A DNA stretch of 64,000 nucleotides from Chamaesiphon sp. 336R_metabinner_41 (GTDB lineage: Bacteria; Cyanobacteriota; Cyanobacteriia; Cyanobacteriales; Chamaesiphonaceae). Positions 55,621-64,000 of the stretch are shown here, piece by piece (the first letter of the stretch is position 1; each line of letters starts with the position of its first letter). The notes under the pieces are model-generated. The model did not search any database, had not been told where the DNA came from, and was given only the letters and a program-made list of their open reading frames with translations. The stretch is from assembly GCA_025359915.1 (NCBI GenBank), contig JANYDE010000039.1, forward strand, positions 32,849 through 96,848, written 5' to 3'. The translations under genes were made by a program, and so were the position numbers.

Positions 55621-55747
55621 AATAAGTTGGGAGTGGGGGAGTGGGGAGTGGGGTGTGGGGTGTGGGGGTGTGAGGGTGTGGGGGTGTGGGGGGAGAGAAA
55701 ATTTACTGTTCACTGTTCACTACTTCCTTTCCCCTTTCCCCTTTCCC
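55621..55747. repeat. GTGTGGGG/GAGTGGGG simple repeats between purS and purQ
   Basis: On the plus strand, G-rich 7- and 8-bp words (GTGTGGG, GAGTGGG) run from about 55630 to 55692, followed by TTTCCCC words. They fill the purS-purQ spacer and abut the purQ start, leaving no Shine-Dalgarno. Confidence 0.7.
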
Positions 55748-56008
55748 CTATTCACTATCCACTAACTCAATTCGATAATTCTCAATCACTGGATTGGCAA
55801 AAAGTTGATCGCACATGATATCTAATTGCTTGTGTGCTTCGGCTTCGTCGGTGGCACTGAGACTGACTTCGATGTATTTGCCGATGCGGACACTTTCGAC
55901 ATCAGTGTAACCCATATGTGCTAAACCTGATTGTACTGCGGTACCAGCCGGATCGAGTACCGAGGGGCGAAGAGTAACGTAAATTTGAGCCTGATATTTT
56001 TGCTTCAA
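55748..56008 (-). CDS. purS: Phosphoribosylformylglycinamidine synthase subunit PurS
   Basis: 86 aa, the small dimeric subunit bridging PurQ and PurL. YQAQIYVTLRPSVLDPAGTAVQSGLAHMG, VRIGKYIEVSL and LFANPVIENYRIEL are diagnostic. First gene of a purS-purQ unit; divergent from zur with about 170 bp between. Confidence 0.95.
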   Translation of the reverse strand: MKQKYQAQIYVTLRPSVLDPAGTAVQSGLAHMGYTDVESVRIGKYIEVSLSATDEAEAHKQLDIMCDQLFANPVIENYRIELVDSE

Positions 56009-56133
56009 CGGAATCCCTCAACTTTGCGATAATTAGATATATGGCGATTAAACAAACTTAAATCTACCACCCCCAATTGTAAACTAGTACCAAGCTTGCC
56101 TGTCGTTTCTGTGAGCCTCAAATTTTAGATTGG

Positions 56134-56179
56134 TATTCTCTTCCATCTCCCATCTCCCATCTCCCATCTCCCATCTCCC
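56134..56179. repeat. (CATCTCC) heptads abutting the zur start codon
   Basis: Five CATCTCC/CCATCTC units run directly into the ATG at 56180. No purine-rich ribosome-binding site is present. The identical arrangement precedes the receiver/degenerate-kinase gene (20486-20513). Confidence 0.8.
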
Positions 56180-56668
56180 ATGAAAGCCGAACGCACAAGC
56201 GCGCCGCAAGGCGGTCGAACTCGCAGTCAAGAACGTATTTTACAACTCCTGAAGCAATTCGATCGGGGAATTTCAGCTCAAGATATTTATGTCGAACTCC
56301 GAACTCGGAATCAAACAGTTGGGCTAGCCACTGTCTACCGTGCCCTAGAGAGCTTAAAATTGGAAGGGATCGTCCAAGGTCGAACATTATCGACAGGTGA
56401 ATCATTGTATAGTTGTGTGCAAGCCGATCGACATCATCTGACTTGCTTGCATTGTGGAGAGTCAATTCCGATTGATGAATGTCCAGTAGAGCAATTAGAA
56501 CACAGACTAGAATCACTCCATCGGTTTAAAATTTATTACCACACTCTCGAATTTTTTGGAGTATGCTTGACTTGTGCGCCGACAGAAGTAAACAATAACG
56601 ACGAAAATCCAGTCATTCATTCGCATCACCATCACAGCCACGATCGATCTGAACAGAAACCTGTATGA
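56180..56668 (+). CDS. zur: Zinc uptake regulator (Fur family)
   Basis: 162 aa. Winged helix (RSQERILQLLKQFDRGISAQDIYVELRTRNQTVGLATVYRALESLKLEGIV) and metal domain with HHLTCLHCGESIPIDECP and CLTCAP (structural-zinc Cys pairs). The wording closely follows Zur/FurB of Anabaena, which controls zinc homeostasis and DNA protection. A His-rich tail (HSHHHHSHDRS) extends beyond the usual end and could sense or bind zinc. It overlaps the next gene by 4 bp, so the two are co-translated. Confidence 0.88.
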   Translation: MKAERTSAPQGGRTRSQERILQLLKQFDRGISAQDIYVELRTRNQTVGLATVYRALESLKLEGIVQGRTLSTGESLYSCVQADRHHLTCLHCGESIPIDECPVEQLEHRLESLHRFKIYYHTLEFFGVCLTCAPTEVNNNDENPVIHSHHHHSHDRSEQKPV

Positions 56669-57795
56669 CTTTTGAGAGTTTTATGAATTCGATCGGGGTT
56701 GCCGATCCGCATGGACGCGGGTGGCTCTCTGTAGTGCTAACCTTTATATTCGCATGGATCGTCACCTACTTATTCATTCCGAAGGTACGAACTTTTGCCT
56801 TGAAAGTGGGTTGGGCAGACGAACCAAATGCAAGAAGGCTAAACCAAGAACCACGCGCAAATGCTGGGGGATTGGCGATTTATACAGGGGTGATAGCTGC
56901 AATTATTTTAGCAGGATGTCTCTCGCCGATCGTCCTGGCAAAAGTGCAAGTAGCCATCCTGGCAATCTTACTCGGCGGCTCCGTGCTAGTCATCGTCGGA
57001 TTCATCGACGATCAATTTGGTGGATTACCACCGCTATTTAGAATACTCGTGCAGATTTTGGCAGCGTTGCTGCTGGTAGTCTGTAAGATTCAGATTCACA
57101 TCGTCTACTTTGGTGCGCCCATCGATGGCATTCTATCAATTGTGGCTACAGTCTTCTGGATTGTGGGGATTACTAATGCGGTAAATCTAATGGATGGAAT
57201 CGACGGTTTAGCTGGCGGGGTGAGTTTTATTACTGCCATGAGCCTATTAGCTGCATCCGCTCAATTTGAAGTTAGAGCAGCGGCTACCCTGATTTCCGCA
57301 GGGGTTGCTGGGGCTGCTTTGGGTTTCTTGCGGCACAACTATCATCCCTCACGGATTTTTATGGGGGACGCTGGAGCTTACTTTCTGGGCTATGTATTAG
57401 CCGCTACGAGTATTTTGGGTAGTACCAAGGTGACGACATTTACTTCGCTCATTCCCACCGTTCTATTATTTCTCGTCCCAGTATTGGATACTAGCCAAGT
57501 AATTGTCAAACGACTGCTATCTGGACGCAATCCGATGAGTTCGCCGGGGCGAGATCATCTGCACCATCGACTATTAGCACAGGGATTTTCCCAAAGAAAT
57601 TCGGCAGCGATTTTGTGGGGAATTGCCCTAGCGGGTGGCATTATTGCCATGCGAATGCAAGGTACCAGGCAGATGGCAATTGTGGTGACGGCGATAGGCA
57701 TTGCGCTGCTGCTGGTAATGACTGTTTGGCTGCGGCTGCGGGCTGGTGAGTCTACCGATATTTCTATTCCAAATCCAGACGATAAACCAAATTAG
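56665..57795 (+). CDS. WecA/MraY-family polyprenyl-phosphate sugar-1-P transferase
   Basis: 376 aa integral membrane enzyme with about 11 helices that puts a sugar-1-phosphate (usually GlcNAc-1-P) on undecaprenyl phosphate, starting a surface polysaccharide. Catalytic Asp motifs: VGFIDDQFG, NAVNLMDGIDGLAGG (NxxNxxDGIDGL) and FMGDAGAYFLGY, plus the HLHHRLLAQG-type (RDHLHHRL) loop that marks the WecA branch, so MraY is less likely. Coupled to zur by ATGA overlap; a functional reason is not obvious. Confidence 0.9.
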   Translation: MTFESFMNSIGVADPHGRGWLSVVLTFIFAWIVTYLFIPKVRTFALKVGWADEPNARRLNQEPRANAGGLAIYTGVIAAIILAGCLSPIVLAKVQVAILAILLGGSVLVIVGFIDDQFGGLPPLFRILVQILAALLLVVCKIQIHIVYFGAPIDGILSIVATVFWIVGITNAVNLMDGIDGLAGGVSFITAMSLLAASAQFEVRAAATLISAGVAGAALGFLRHNYHPSRIFMGDAGAYFLGYVLAATSILGSTKVTTFTSLIPTVLLFLVPVLDTSQVIVKRLLSGRNPMSSPGRDHLHHRLLAQGFSQRNSAAILWGIALAGGIIAMRMQGTRQMAIVVTAIGIALLLVMTVWLRLRAGESTDISIPNPDDKPN

Positions 57796-57940
57796 TTAAA
57801 TTAATTGAGAATTGAGAATTAGGTGTTTAGGATGGTGATTGAGCGGATGCACTTTTCGCTAAACCACTATTCACTCTAGATGTCTCGGAGAAGAGAGTAG
57901 ATATTAAATTGGAGCAAGGAAACTGACTGTACATAGCTGG

Positions 57941-58525
57941 TTGGGAGCGATCGCAGGGATTTTGTCGATCGGCGGATTTATCCCCTATTGGTGGGCGATT
58001 TGGCAGGGCAAAACTCGTCCGAATCGAGCAACATGGTGTATCTGGACGATAGTGGGTATCATCATCGCCTTTAGCTATCGAGCTGCGGGGGCTGAATCGA
58101 CAATGTGGGTACCAATTACTTATGCAATTGGGCCATTTTGTACGGCGTTACTCTCATTTAAGTTTGGTGAAGATAGCTGGGCGAAATTGGATACGATCTG
58201 CCTGCTGGGAGTGGCGATCGGTTTGATACTATGGGTAATGTATCGATCTCCACCTCTCACACTGGGAATTAATATCGGCATCGATTTGTTGGGTGCATTA
58301 CCGACGATTCGGAAATCTTTTCGAGAGCCAGATAGCGAAGATTTATTTTCGTGGTTATTATTTTGGCTCGCTAATACTATCAACATGCTGGCGATCGATC
58401 GTTGGGAGCTACAAATTGTCGTGTATCCTATCTATATGGTGGTGGTGACAACTGCGATTTGCTGGTGTTTATGGCGAGGAAGATGGCGGCGAAAAAAACA
58501 GAGCAGGAAAATTCACCTAAACTAA
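57941..58525 (+). CDS. Multi-span membrane protein, unknown
   Basis: About 194 aa with six or seven hydrophobic helices (starting GAIAGILSIGGFIPYWWAIWQG). Two similar halves are suggested: GFIPYWWAIWQGKTRPNRATWCIW near the start and GALPTIRKSFREPDSEDLFSWLLFW later, each with a Pro in a helix, like PQ-loop/SemiSWEET-type transporters. This is pattern-based; I do not recognise the family for certain. The TTG start is used; the frame continues upstream to 57908 and a non-standard start near GGAGCAAGGA is possible. Same direction as the next two genes. Confidence 0.6.
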   Translation: MGAIAGILSIGGFIPYWWAIWQGKTRPNRATWCIWTIVGIIIAFSYRAAGAESTMWVPITYAIGPFCTALLSFKFGEDSWAKLDTICLLGVAIGLILWVMYRSPPLTLGINIGIDLLGALPTIRKSFREPDSEDLFSWLLFWLANTINMLAIDRWELQIVVYPIYMVVVTTAICWCLWRGRWRRKKQSRKIHLN

Positions 58526-58544
58526 TATATATCGATCTTGATTT

Positions 58545-58877
58545 ATGGCAGATAAAAATCGCGGTACATTTATCGGCGGCATTTTGATCGGGGCAGCAAT
58601 GGGTGCTGTCACAGGGATCTTAGTAGCTCCCCGCAAAGGGCGAGATACGCGCAAAATTTTGAATAAAACCGCAGCCGCAGTCCCCCAAATGGCCGAAGAT
58701 ATTGCCAGTAGCGTTCAACTTCAAGCCGACAGGCTTTCGGAGGCTACGAGCGACAGGTGGCATGATACACTCGATCGGCTGGCAACTGCAATTTCTGCTG
58801 GCATTGTAGCTAGCCAATCAGTTCGCGAATTAAATGCGCCCACTAATTCCAAATCATCCACCAATATAAACGAGTAA
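58545..58877 (+). CDS. YtxH-domain small membrane protein
   Basis: 110 aa. FIGGILIGAAMGAVTGILVAPRKGRDTRKIL is the YtxH signature (Gly-rich helix followed by a basic turn). Then amphipathic alpha-helical tail. A membrane-anchored stress- or envelope-linked protein of unknown role. It pairs with the DUF948-like gene 36 bp downstream, a common combination in bacteria. Confidence 0.85.
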   Translation: MADKNRGTFIGGILIGAAMGAVTGILVAPRKGRDTRKILNKTAAAVPQMAEDIASSVQLQADRLSEATSDRWHDTLDRLATAISAGIVASQSVRELNAPTNSKSSTNINE

Positions 58878-58913
58878 TTCCATTCACTATTCACTATTCA
58901 CTATTCACCAACT

Positions 58914-59288
58914 TTGACTCTCCTCGATCCACTGCTACTTCTTGGCTGCTCAATCCTACTAGTTGCTGTTAGTCTAACAGCACTAGTAGTTGCTGCTTTT
59001 CCGGCGATTCAGGATGTGTCTCGTGCGGCTAGGAGTGCCGAAAAATTATTCGATAGACTCGATCGAGAATTACCACCGACACTGGAAGCAATTAGACTCG
59101 CAGGGCTAGAATTAGGCGATCTCAGCGGTGAAATGTCGCAAGGGGTACAGAGTGCTACTGCGGTAGCCCAGCAAGTCGATTTGAGTCTAGCCGTGGTGAA
59201 AAAACAAGCGGGAAATGTCCAGACGAATACCCGCAGTGTGTGGGTTGGTGTCAAAGCTGCTTGGCAAAGCTGGCAGGATCGAGGCTAG
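58914..59288 (+). CDS. DUF948-like membrane-anchored protein
   Basis: 124 aa from TTG 58914 (MTLLDPLLLLGCSILLVAVSLTALVVAAFPAI). One N-terminal transmembrane helix followed by a long coiled-coil-prone region (about 35-110) like DUF948 proteins. With YtxH it likely forms an envelope-associated helical pair. Upstream are CACTATT heptads (about 58886-58908). Confidence 0.7.
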   Translation: MTLLDPLLLLGCSILLVAVSLTALVVAAFPAIQDVSRAARSAEKLFDRLDRELPPTLEAIRLAGLELGDLSGEMSQGVQSATAVAQQVDLSLAVVKKQAGNVQTNTRSVWVGVKAAWQSWQDRG

Positions 59289-59310
59289 CTTAATTATATT
59301 GTTGATGAGG

Positions 59311-59993
59311 TCAAAAACCCGACTGTCTTGTCTCGCCGCAAGGCGATCGAAGATTGCCGGAATTCCATCCTTTCAGAGCAAAAATGACGGAAGGTGTTGT
59401 AATAACACGTCTTAAATCTCTGCGAATGAAATTCTTAATCGTCGCTTTCTCACACTGGAGACGACGAGATTTGACCTTATAGCCAAGATTATTTTTGAGA
59501 ATAATATCAGCCTTTTCAGGATGATTAGCTGCATAGGCTCTGAGTCGATAACGATTGCGATTAGTGCGGGTGATGCGCAACGTTTTAGCCGTCATCAGTT
59601 TACCCAAACCAGCCGCGATTTCAACTCCATCTGAGGTATAGAATGCCTCGGTGTAACCTTTGTCGATGCCTACATGGTGTGTTGGATTTTCTGTAGGGAT
59701 AACTACTGGCACCTTTCGGAGACAGTGAACTTCTAATCCTCCCTCCTCATTACAAATTAATCGAATTTGACCACTAATAATGTGGCGACACTTGAGTTTT
59801 AGTACCACCCGCTTTCCTTTGACCAATCCAATCCCCAACCCTGAAGTGACCCTAACTTGTTGTAAGTTAAGGATCTTGGAATTCCGCATAAGTGCATGAT
59901 TTCGAGAATTTGCTCAACATCAGCACAATCAACCACAGGTATTACCTGTGTGAAAATCTCCACCGGATTCGCTGTTTGGTGATTACGCGCCAT
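59311..59993 (-). pseudogene. IS200/IS605-type TnpB remnant
   Basis: Pieces of a TnpB-like RNA-guided nuclease/transposase accessory in two frames. The 5' part (59993 leftward: MARNHQTANPVEIFTQVIP, YNKLGSLQGWGLDW) stops being in frame near 59805. The rest, in another frame, gives the RuvC-I region HHVGIDKGYTEAFYTSDG (Asp present) and LGYKVKSRRLQ...IKNFIRRDLRRVI. A stretch that should lie between is missing, and the RuvC-II/III and zinc-finger end is gone after VIFALKG, where repeat-like CCCGACTGTC sequence begins. No TnpA is nearby. Dead, with deletions and frameshift. Confidence 0.75.
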
Positions 59994-60025
59994 TAGACTA
60001 AACAAAGCTACTCACTTATTGTACT

Positions 60026-60908
60026 ATGAGTAGTTTTACTAGGGTATGGCGGCGGGGTTTACCTGTTGCGGTGGCGATCGCGTGTTTGCTACCGTTTGGG
60101 GTGCAGTTTAGTACCGGAGTTGGTACGCCTGCGCGGATTTTTACCGCCCAGATCGTGGAGTGGATTTTGCACTCCTGGCAAATTTCGGCGATTTCGGCTG
60201 GCGATGTAATTGTGTTAGAGACTGGGGTTGCCTATGTCGATTTGCCTTGTAGTGGACTCAAGAGTATGTGGACGGGGACGCTGTTTCTGATGGCATCGAC
60301 GTGGCTGGAAGGACGGCAAATCGGGCTGAGGTGGGTAGTTGTCGGGCTGGCGAACTTGGTGTTTTTGGCGATCGCCAATACCGCACGGGTACTGATTTTG
60401 ACGATCCTCACTCATGTATTACACCAATCGGTATGGGCGGAAATTTTGCATGTACCGCTGGGATTAAGCGGGTTTATCATGGCGAGTCTGCTGACTTGGG
60501 GATTGTTGCGATTAGTGCCAAAGGCTGGAATCCAGTCGCGGCAGGAGGATCGGCTTGAGGTTGGATCGATCGAGCTAAATTGGCGTTGGCGAAGCCTCCC
60601 TGAAAGAGGATCGCTATTGGGATTACAAAATCGCCCCCGAAATCCAGCGAATCGTCACAGCAGATGTGACAGCCAGATGGTTGTCACTAAATAATGGTAA
60701 AAAATCGGCTGTCTATTGGTTCCAATCGGCAACCCGCACGACGGATGATTTTAATTCCCGCTTTTGGGATGATGTCTTCCGCCGCGAATCCCGATGGACA
60801 ATGGTTTCGGTGGTATTCGATCGGGTTACTTCGCCAGATTCGCCGACGGTGCAAGCGTTGATCGAGCAGACACATGATGAGATCGAAAAATTGAGAATTG
60901 AGAATTGA
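60026..60908 (+). pseudogene. Exosortase (XrtO-like), N-terminally short and frameshifted
   Basis: The first frame (60026-60694) encodes membrane helices with the exosortase triad Cys75 (DLPCSGLKSMW), Arg121 (ANTARVLIL) and His142 (ILHVPLG). About 100 or more N-terminal residues usual in exosortases are missing, and the TnpB remnant lies just upstream. At 60585-60610 a GTTGGCGAAGCCTCC-type repeat intrudes. Behind it the coding continues in another frame to 60908 (YWDYKIAPEIQRIV, SAVYWFQSATRTTDDF, WTMVSVVFD), the C-terminal EpsI-like domain. So the gene has a 5' truncation plus a repeat-associated frameshift. Activity is doubtful, although the triad remains. Confidence 0.68.
60585..60610 (+). 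repeat. GTTGGCGAAGCCTCC repeat inside the exosortase gene
   Basis: Copy of the repeat at 1211, 2508 and 12017. It coincides with the point where the exosortase coding frame shifts. Confidence 0.65.
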
Positions 60909-60997
60909 GAATTACGGATCTCTTCAATGATTCTTTGCTTCGTTTCGGTTGGAGACTAAGCACAACGGTTTTTGCATTTCTCTTTTATAGAAACACC

Positions 60998-63646
60998 ATG
61001 AAATTATTCTTCAAACTCCTATTCTGGATTTTCAATGCCACCCTCCTGCTCACCCTCTGCGTCGGCTTTTTCCCCGCAATGCGGATGGCACTAGCACGAG
61101 ACTCGATCGCCGGGACAGTACCATTCAATCTAATGCTGCCATTCATTGGCTTAGTTGGTGTGCCGATCGCGACGACGATCGCCGGAATCAAGCGACAAAA
61201 AGCGAAATTACCATTATCTTTATTTGAGTTATTTTACGCCGTTGAAGCACCAATTTTGACCGTCTGTGCGATTCGGTTATTCCGATTGCGCGATCTGACT
61301 CCGGCTACTGAATTTTTGCTAATTTCAGGACTATTGGGATTTTTGGGAAGCTGTTATTGGTTTTGGCAACAGCGTCAAGTTGATTCGGCAGCAGAACAAC
61401 GGGGAAATTTATTCTCGCTGGTAGGTTTGAGTTTATTCTTATTTTTGTCGTTATACTCAGCGTCGATCTCGCTATTCTTTGTGCTACCAGTAGGCGTATG
61501 GCTGATTGAGAATATCTATATTCTTTTCATCGCCACCGTTCTGTTTCCCCTGTTTGTCTGTGGTTGTGCGATTAGTAGTTTACCGTTTGGAATGGTATTT
61601 GTCGCGCGAAAACTATGGTGGCAAAATCTTCAAGAATCGATCGAACGTTATGGCAAACGGCAGATTCAAGCTTTACTCGGTGGATTGGCGATCGTCTGGT
61701 TGGGAATGTTTATCGCCTTCCAACATCAGCCCCAAATTGAGGCGTTTTCATTATTAAAACAACAGCCAATCGATCGAGCTGCAAATCTCCAAAAGTCAGC
61801 CCAGATCCGCCAGGGATTATTAAATGCTTACCTCGCCGATTACCGTTACTTGCCAAAGGATCGATTTGTGCTAAATGCCTACCGTTGGCTCAAATTACCG
61901 GAACCGTTGGCAAATGGGCTTCAAGATGCTTATAGTCTGATTACTGCGCCATTTACATATCAAGGTAATCAGATCGATCGGGATGAAGCTGCTAAATTAT
62001 ACGCCGACTTTTTTGACATGCCTATTCTGCGTGGCGAAAGAGATACTATTCGTCATGCAGTCGAATCAAACTTCAATCGCAGTGAAGTTAATGCTGGATT
62101 ATTGAGTGTCAATACCAAGCGAGTATTATTAGCCCAACAGCAGGTAAAAATATCGCCCCACGGTGATTGGGCGGATGTAGAATTACACGAAACTTACGAA
62201 AATCAAACCTTCGATCGGCAGGAAATCTTCTATTATTTCTCCTTGCCTGAAAGTGCGACAGTAACAGGTATCTGGCTGGGTGAAACTGATGATCGATCCC
62301 TGAGTTTCCCCTTCCAGGTATCTACCCGTGGAGCTGCTCAAAAGGTTTATAAGCAACAAGTTCAGCGACGAGTAGATCCGGCATTATTAGAACAAGTTGG
62401 CCCCCAAAATTACCGTCTGCGCGTGTATCCAGTCTTAGCACAAGGACAACCAATGAATATGTGGATGACGTACAAAGTGATGAAGCAGAATAACAGTTGG
62501 CTATTACCACATTTGAACGAACAGCGCAATGTCTATTGGAATCAGCAAACCAACCGCACGATTGATGGTAAGTCAGTAACAGTTGCAGATAATAAATGGC
62601 TACCAGATTCGATTGCCGCCGACAAATCCGCACCAGAAGTACATCAACTAACATTACCAAATGGTAATCATATTATCGCCAAACCCTTCGATCCCAAAGG
62701 CTATAATTTACCGCAAAATCAACGGCTAGCGATCGTTCTAGACAGCTCCTACAGCATGAATACCCATCGCCCAGAACTAGCTAAAACGATCGAGTGGTTG
62801 CGATCGAATATTCGCCCCCACAACCAGATCGATCTATATCTGACAGCGAGTAAAGCAGCACAACCGCAGTCGGTAAAAATTGCCGACTTCCAGCCAGACA
62901 AAGCGATCTTCTATGGATCGATCGATCCGCAGCAAATGCTGTCGCAATTCCAGACACTCAGCCAAGGAGCCGCATACAATGCGATTATCACCATTACAGA
63001 TCGCGGTAGCTACGAATTGACAGCCGACAAAGGTCAGACAAAATCGCTCCCTGCGCCCCTGTGGATGGTGCATTTGGGCGGTTTACCCTCCGCCTACGAT
63101 GATGCCACCCTATCGGCGATTCAACACAGTGGTGGGAGCATTTCCACCGACATCAAAACCGTGATGCAGCGGGTCGCTACCCTGCCAAGTTTGGGACAAA
63201 ACACCTCATTATTGAGCGTCGTGGATAACTACGCTTGGTTCCTCAGTCAAGCAGCAGATCCTACTGCAAAGCAAGCCGATCAAGACTTTGACGCGATCGC
63301 CGCCCGACAATGGGTGACACAGGTAAGTCAATCCCTAAAACCAGAGCAGTTAAAAGAACTGGATGCGCTGCATATATTAGCCAAACGCTACAAATTAGTC
63401 ACTCCCTATTCCTCGATGATCGTACTGGTAAATGACCAGCAAAAACAAGATCTCAAAGCCGCCGAGCAGGACAAAGATCGCTTCCAACGCGAAGGCGAAG
63501 ATAAACCACAGTTATCCCCAGTATCCAGTGCTGCTTTCACACCATTTAGCAATGTTTCGTCAACGCCGGAGCCTGCTGAATGGTTATTACTAGCAATCTT
63601 GATTGTGATGTTGGGGCTGGTTTCTCAGCGCAATGCTACAAGCTAA
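60998..63646 (+). CDS. PEP-CTERM integral membrane protein with VIT and vWA-like domains (TIGR02921-like)
   Basis: 882 aa from ATG 60998 (MKLFFKLLFWIFNATLLL); the open frame from a TTG at 60905 adds 31 unlikely residues. N-terminal block of about seven transmembrane helices (1-260). A VIT-like beta domain follows (about 360-480: VLLAQQQVKISPHGDWADVELHETYENQT). Then a vWA-like domain with MIDAS DSSYSMN (about residue 582). The end SSTPEPAEWLLLAILIVMLGL plus basic RN is a PEP-CTERM sorting signal. This architecture matches the cyanobacterial TIGR02921 family that accompanies exosortase O. It is intact although the neighbouring exosortase is damaged. Confidence 0.85.
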   Translation: MKLFFKLLFWIFNATLLLTLCVGFFPAMRMALARDSIAGTVPFNLMLPFIGLVGVPIATTIAGIKRQKAKLPLSLFELFYAVEAPILTVCAIRLFRLRDLTPATEFLLISGLLGFLGSCYWFWQQRQVDSAAEQRGNLFSLVGLSLFLFLSLYSASISLFFVLPVGVWLIENIYILFIATVLFPLFVCGCAISSLPFGMVFVARKLWWQNLQESIERYGKRQIQALLGGLAIVWLGMFIAFQHQPQIEAFSLLKQQPIDRAANLQKSAQIRQGLLNAYLADYRYLPKDRFVLNAYRWLKLPEPLANGLQDAYSLITAPFTYQGNQIDRDEAAKLYADFFDMPILRGERDTIRHAVESNFNRSEVNAGLLSVNTKRVLLAQQQVKISPHGDWADVELHETYENQTFDRQEIFYYFSLPESATVTGIWLGETDDRSLSFPFQVSTRGAAQKVYKQQVQRRVDPALLEQVGPQNYRLRVYPVLAQGQPMNMWMTYKVMKQNNSWLLPHLNEQRNVYWNQQTNRTIDGKSVTVADNKWLPDSIAADKSAPEVHQLTLPNGNHIIAKPFDPKGYNLPQNQRLAIVLDSSYSMNTHRPELAKTIEWLRSNIRPHNQIDLYLTASKAAQPQSVKIADFQPDKAIFYGSIDPQQMLSQFQTLSQGAAYNAIITITDRGSYELTADKGQTKSLPAPLWMVHLGGLPSAYDDATLSAIQHSGGSISTDIKTVMQRVATLPSLGQNTSLLSVVDNYAWFLSQAADPTAKQADQDFDAIAARQWVTQVSQSLKPEQLKELDALHILAKRYKLVTPYSSMIVLVNDQQKQDLKAAEQDKDRFQREGEDKPQLSPVSSAAFTPFSNVSSTPEPAEWLLLAILIVMLGLVSQRNATS

Positions 63647-63886
63647 CTTGTTAAGCTTAGTTGATAAAATATTACTCTAATGATGCATCTAAATCTATGC
63701 GCCGCGATACAGCAATTCCAATTTGGAGCATCAGCGGCACATGGATAGTAATCAGGGAAAAAGTAATACTCAAACACTTTTTGGGATGATGAAAGTGCCA
63801 ACAGTGCCACAAATCCGTAATATTATGGTTATGGACGGGATTTCAGCAACCTCAATATACTCACATCTTGCACCAATGCATAGATA
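63647..63886. other. Intergenic, nothing recognised
   Basis: 240 bp after the PEP-CTERM gene. No repeat family seen elsewhere, no convincing hairpin. Confidence 0.4.
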
Positions 63887-64000
63887 CTAGAATTGAATCG
63901 AAATTAATTCTAACGCCAGCCCCTGAGAAGCCAGCAGATCTCGTTTACTCTCTATTTCTACTAGCAATAAGTTGACAGCGGTTTTGGGAAGTAGTTGCTG
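63887..64000 (-). CDS. Possible 3' end of a gene running off the window
   Basis: On the minus strand a frame is open from the window edge for 37 codons (QQLLPKTAVNLLLVEIESKRDLLASQGLALEL, ending ISIQF) to TAG at 63887-63889. The hydrophobic/charged pattern looks protein-like, but the length is too short for a call. Confidence 0.25.
   Translation of the reverse strand, partial: QQLLPKTAVNLLLVEIESKRDLLASQGLALELISIQF

Overview
The window is from a cyanobacterium. Direct markers are psaE (photosystem I), ycf3 (PSI assembly), an lrtA-type ribosome hibernation factor, a cyanobacteriochrome-type kinase, HetZ-related, ArsA/DUF2862, DUF3598 and Mo-nitro_C proteins, frequent GATCGATC and GCGATCGC words, and short heptamer tandem repeats. 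A unicellular or colonial freshwater genus such as Chamaesiphon would fit, but the genus cannot be proved from the sequence alone. I found no rRNA, tRNA, CRISPR array, plasmid origin or intact transposon. This is ordinary chromosome whose spacers, and some genes, have been invaded by small repeats.

Layout. 1-9.2 kb: a STAND ATPase broken by an early stop, a secreted VanX-like dipeptidase, an RRM RNA-binding protein, a tiny membrane protein coupled to cca (which carries repeat DNA inside its reading frame), an M61 peptidase and a HetZ-related protein. 9.2-13.4 kb: a PLP decarboxylase/ATP-grasp pair behind an NtcA-like promoter, then an ArsA-HSP20 ATPase with DUF2862. 13.5-21.6 kb: a sensory block with a four-GAF hybrid kinase (three GAF domains with bilin-type Cys-His), a CBS-domain hybrid kinase and a receiver fused to a degenerate kinase. 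21.6-30.3 kb: groEL2 with a perfect CIRCE, a parvulin, an NB-ARC protein, a DprA-like protein, MAPEG, yajQ, DUF3598 and lrtA with a long leader. 30.4-39.4 kb: FHA-fused class A PBP, MntA/HepT pair, mutM, psaE, a radical SAM protein, a bestrophin-like channel, a DAACS symporter and an LprI-like pseudogene. 39.4-43.1 kb: desC divergent from a TetR/degenerate-recombinase fusion with two matching operator palindromes, ycf3, gatC and a ferredoxin. 43.1-46.4 kb: a peroxide-defence island (perR, two tandem type II peroxiredoxins, gor). 46.5-58.9 kb: pdxA, fructokinase-like pfkB, queA, lysS, yraN, an APC permease, purQ/purS, zur and a WecA/MraY-type transferase. 58.9-64 kb: envelope-associated small proteins, a decayed TnpB, a damaged exosortase and its apparently intact PEP-CTERM/VIT partner.

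How it works together. Most genes are housekeeping. The more distinctive parts are (i) the possibly nitrogen-controlled decarboxylase/ATP-grasp operon, (ii) the light/CBS signalling block, (iii) the TetR-recombinase fusion with its twin operators, and (iv) the exosortase/PEP-CTERM locus, where repeat and transposon damage has hit the protease but not the partner. A recurring theme is repeat invasion. Heptads and hairpin repeats lie inside coding sequences (cca, the 3' end of pfkB, the exosortase), truncate a Uma2 gene, and replace the usual ribosome-binding region just upstream of several start codons.
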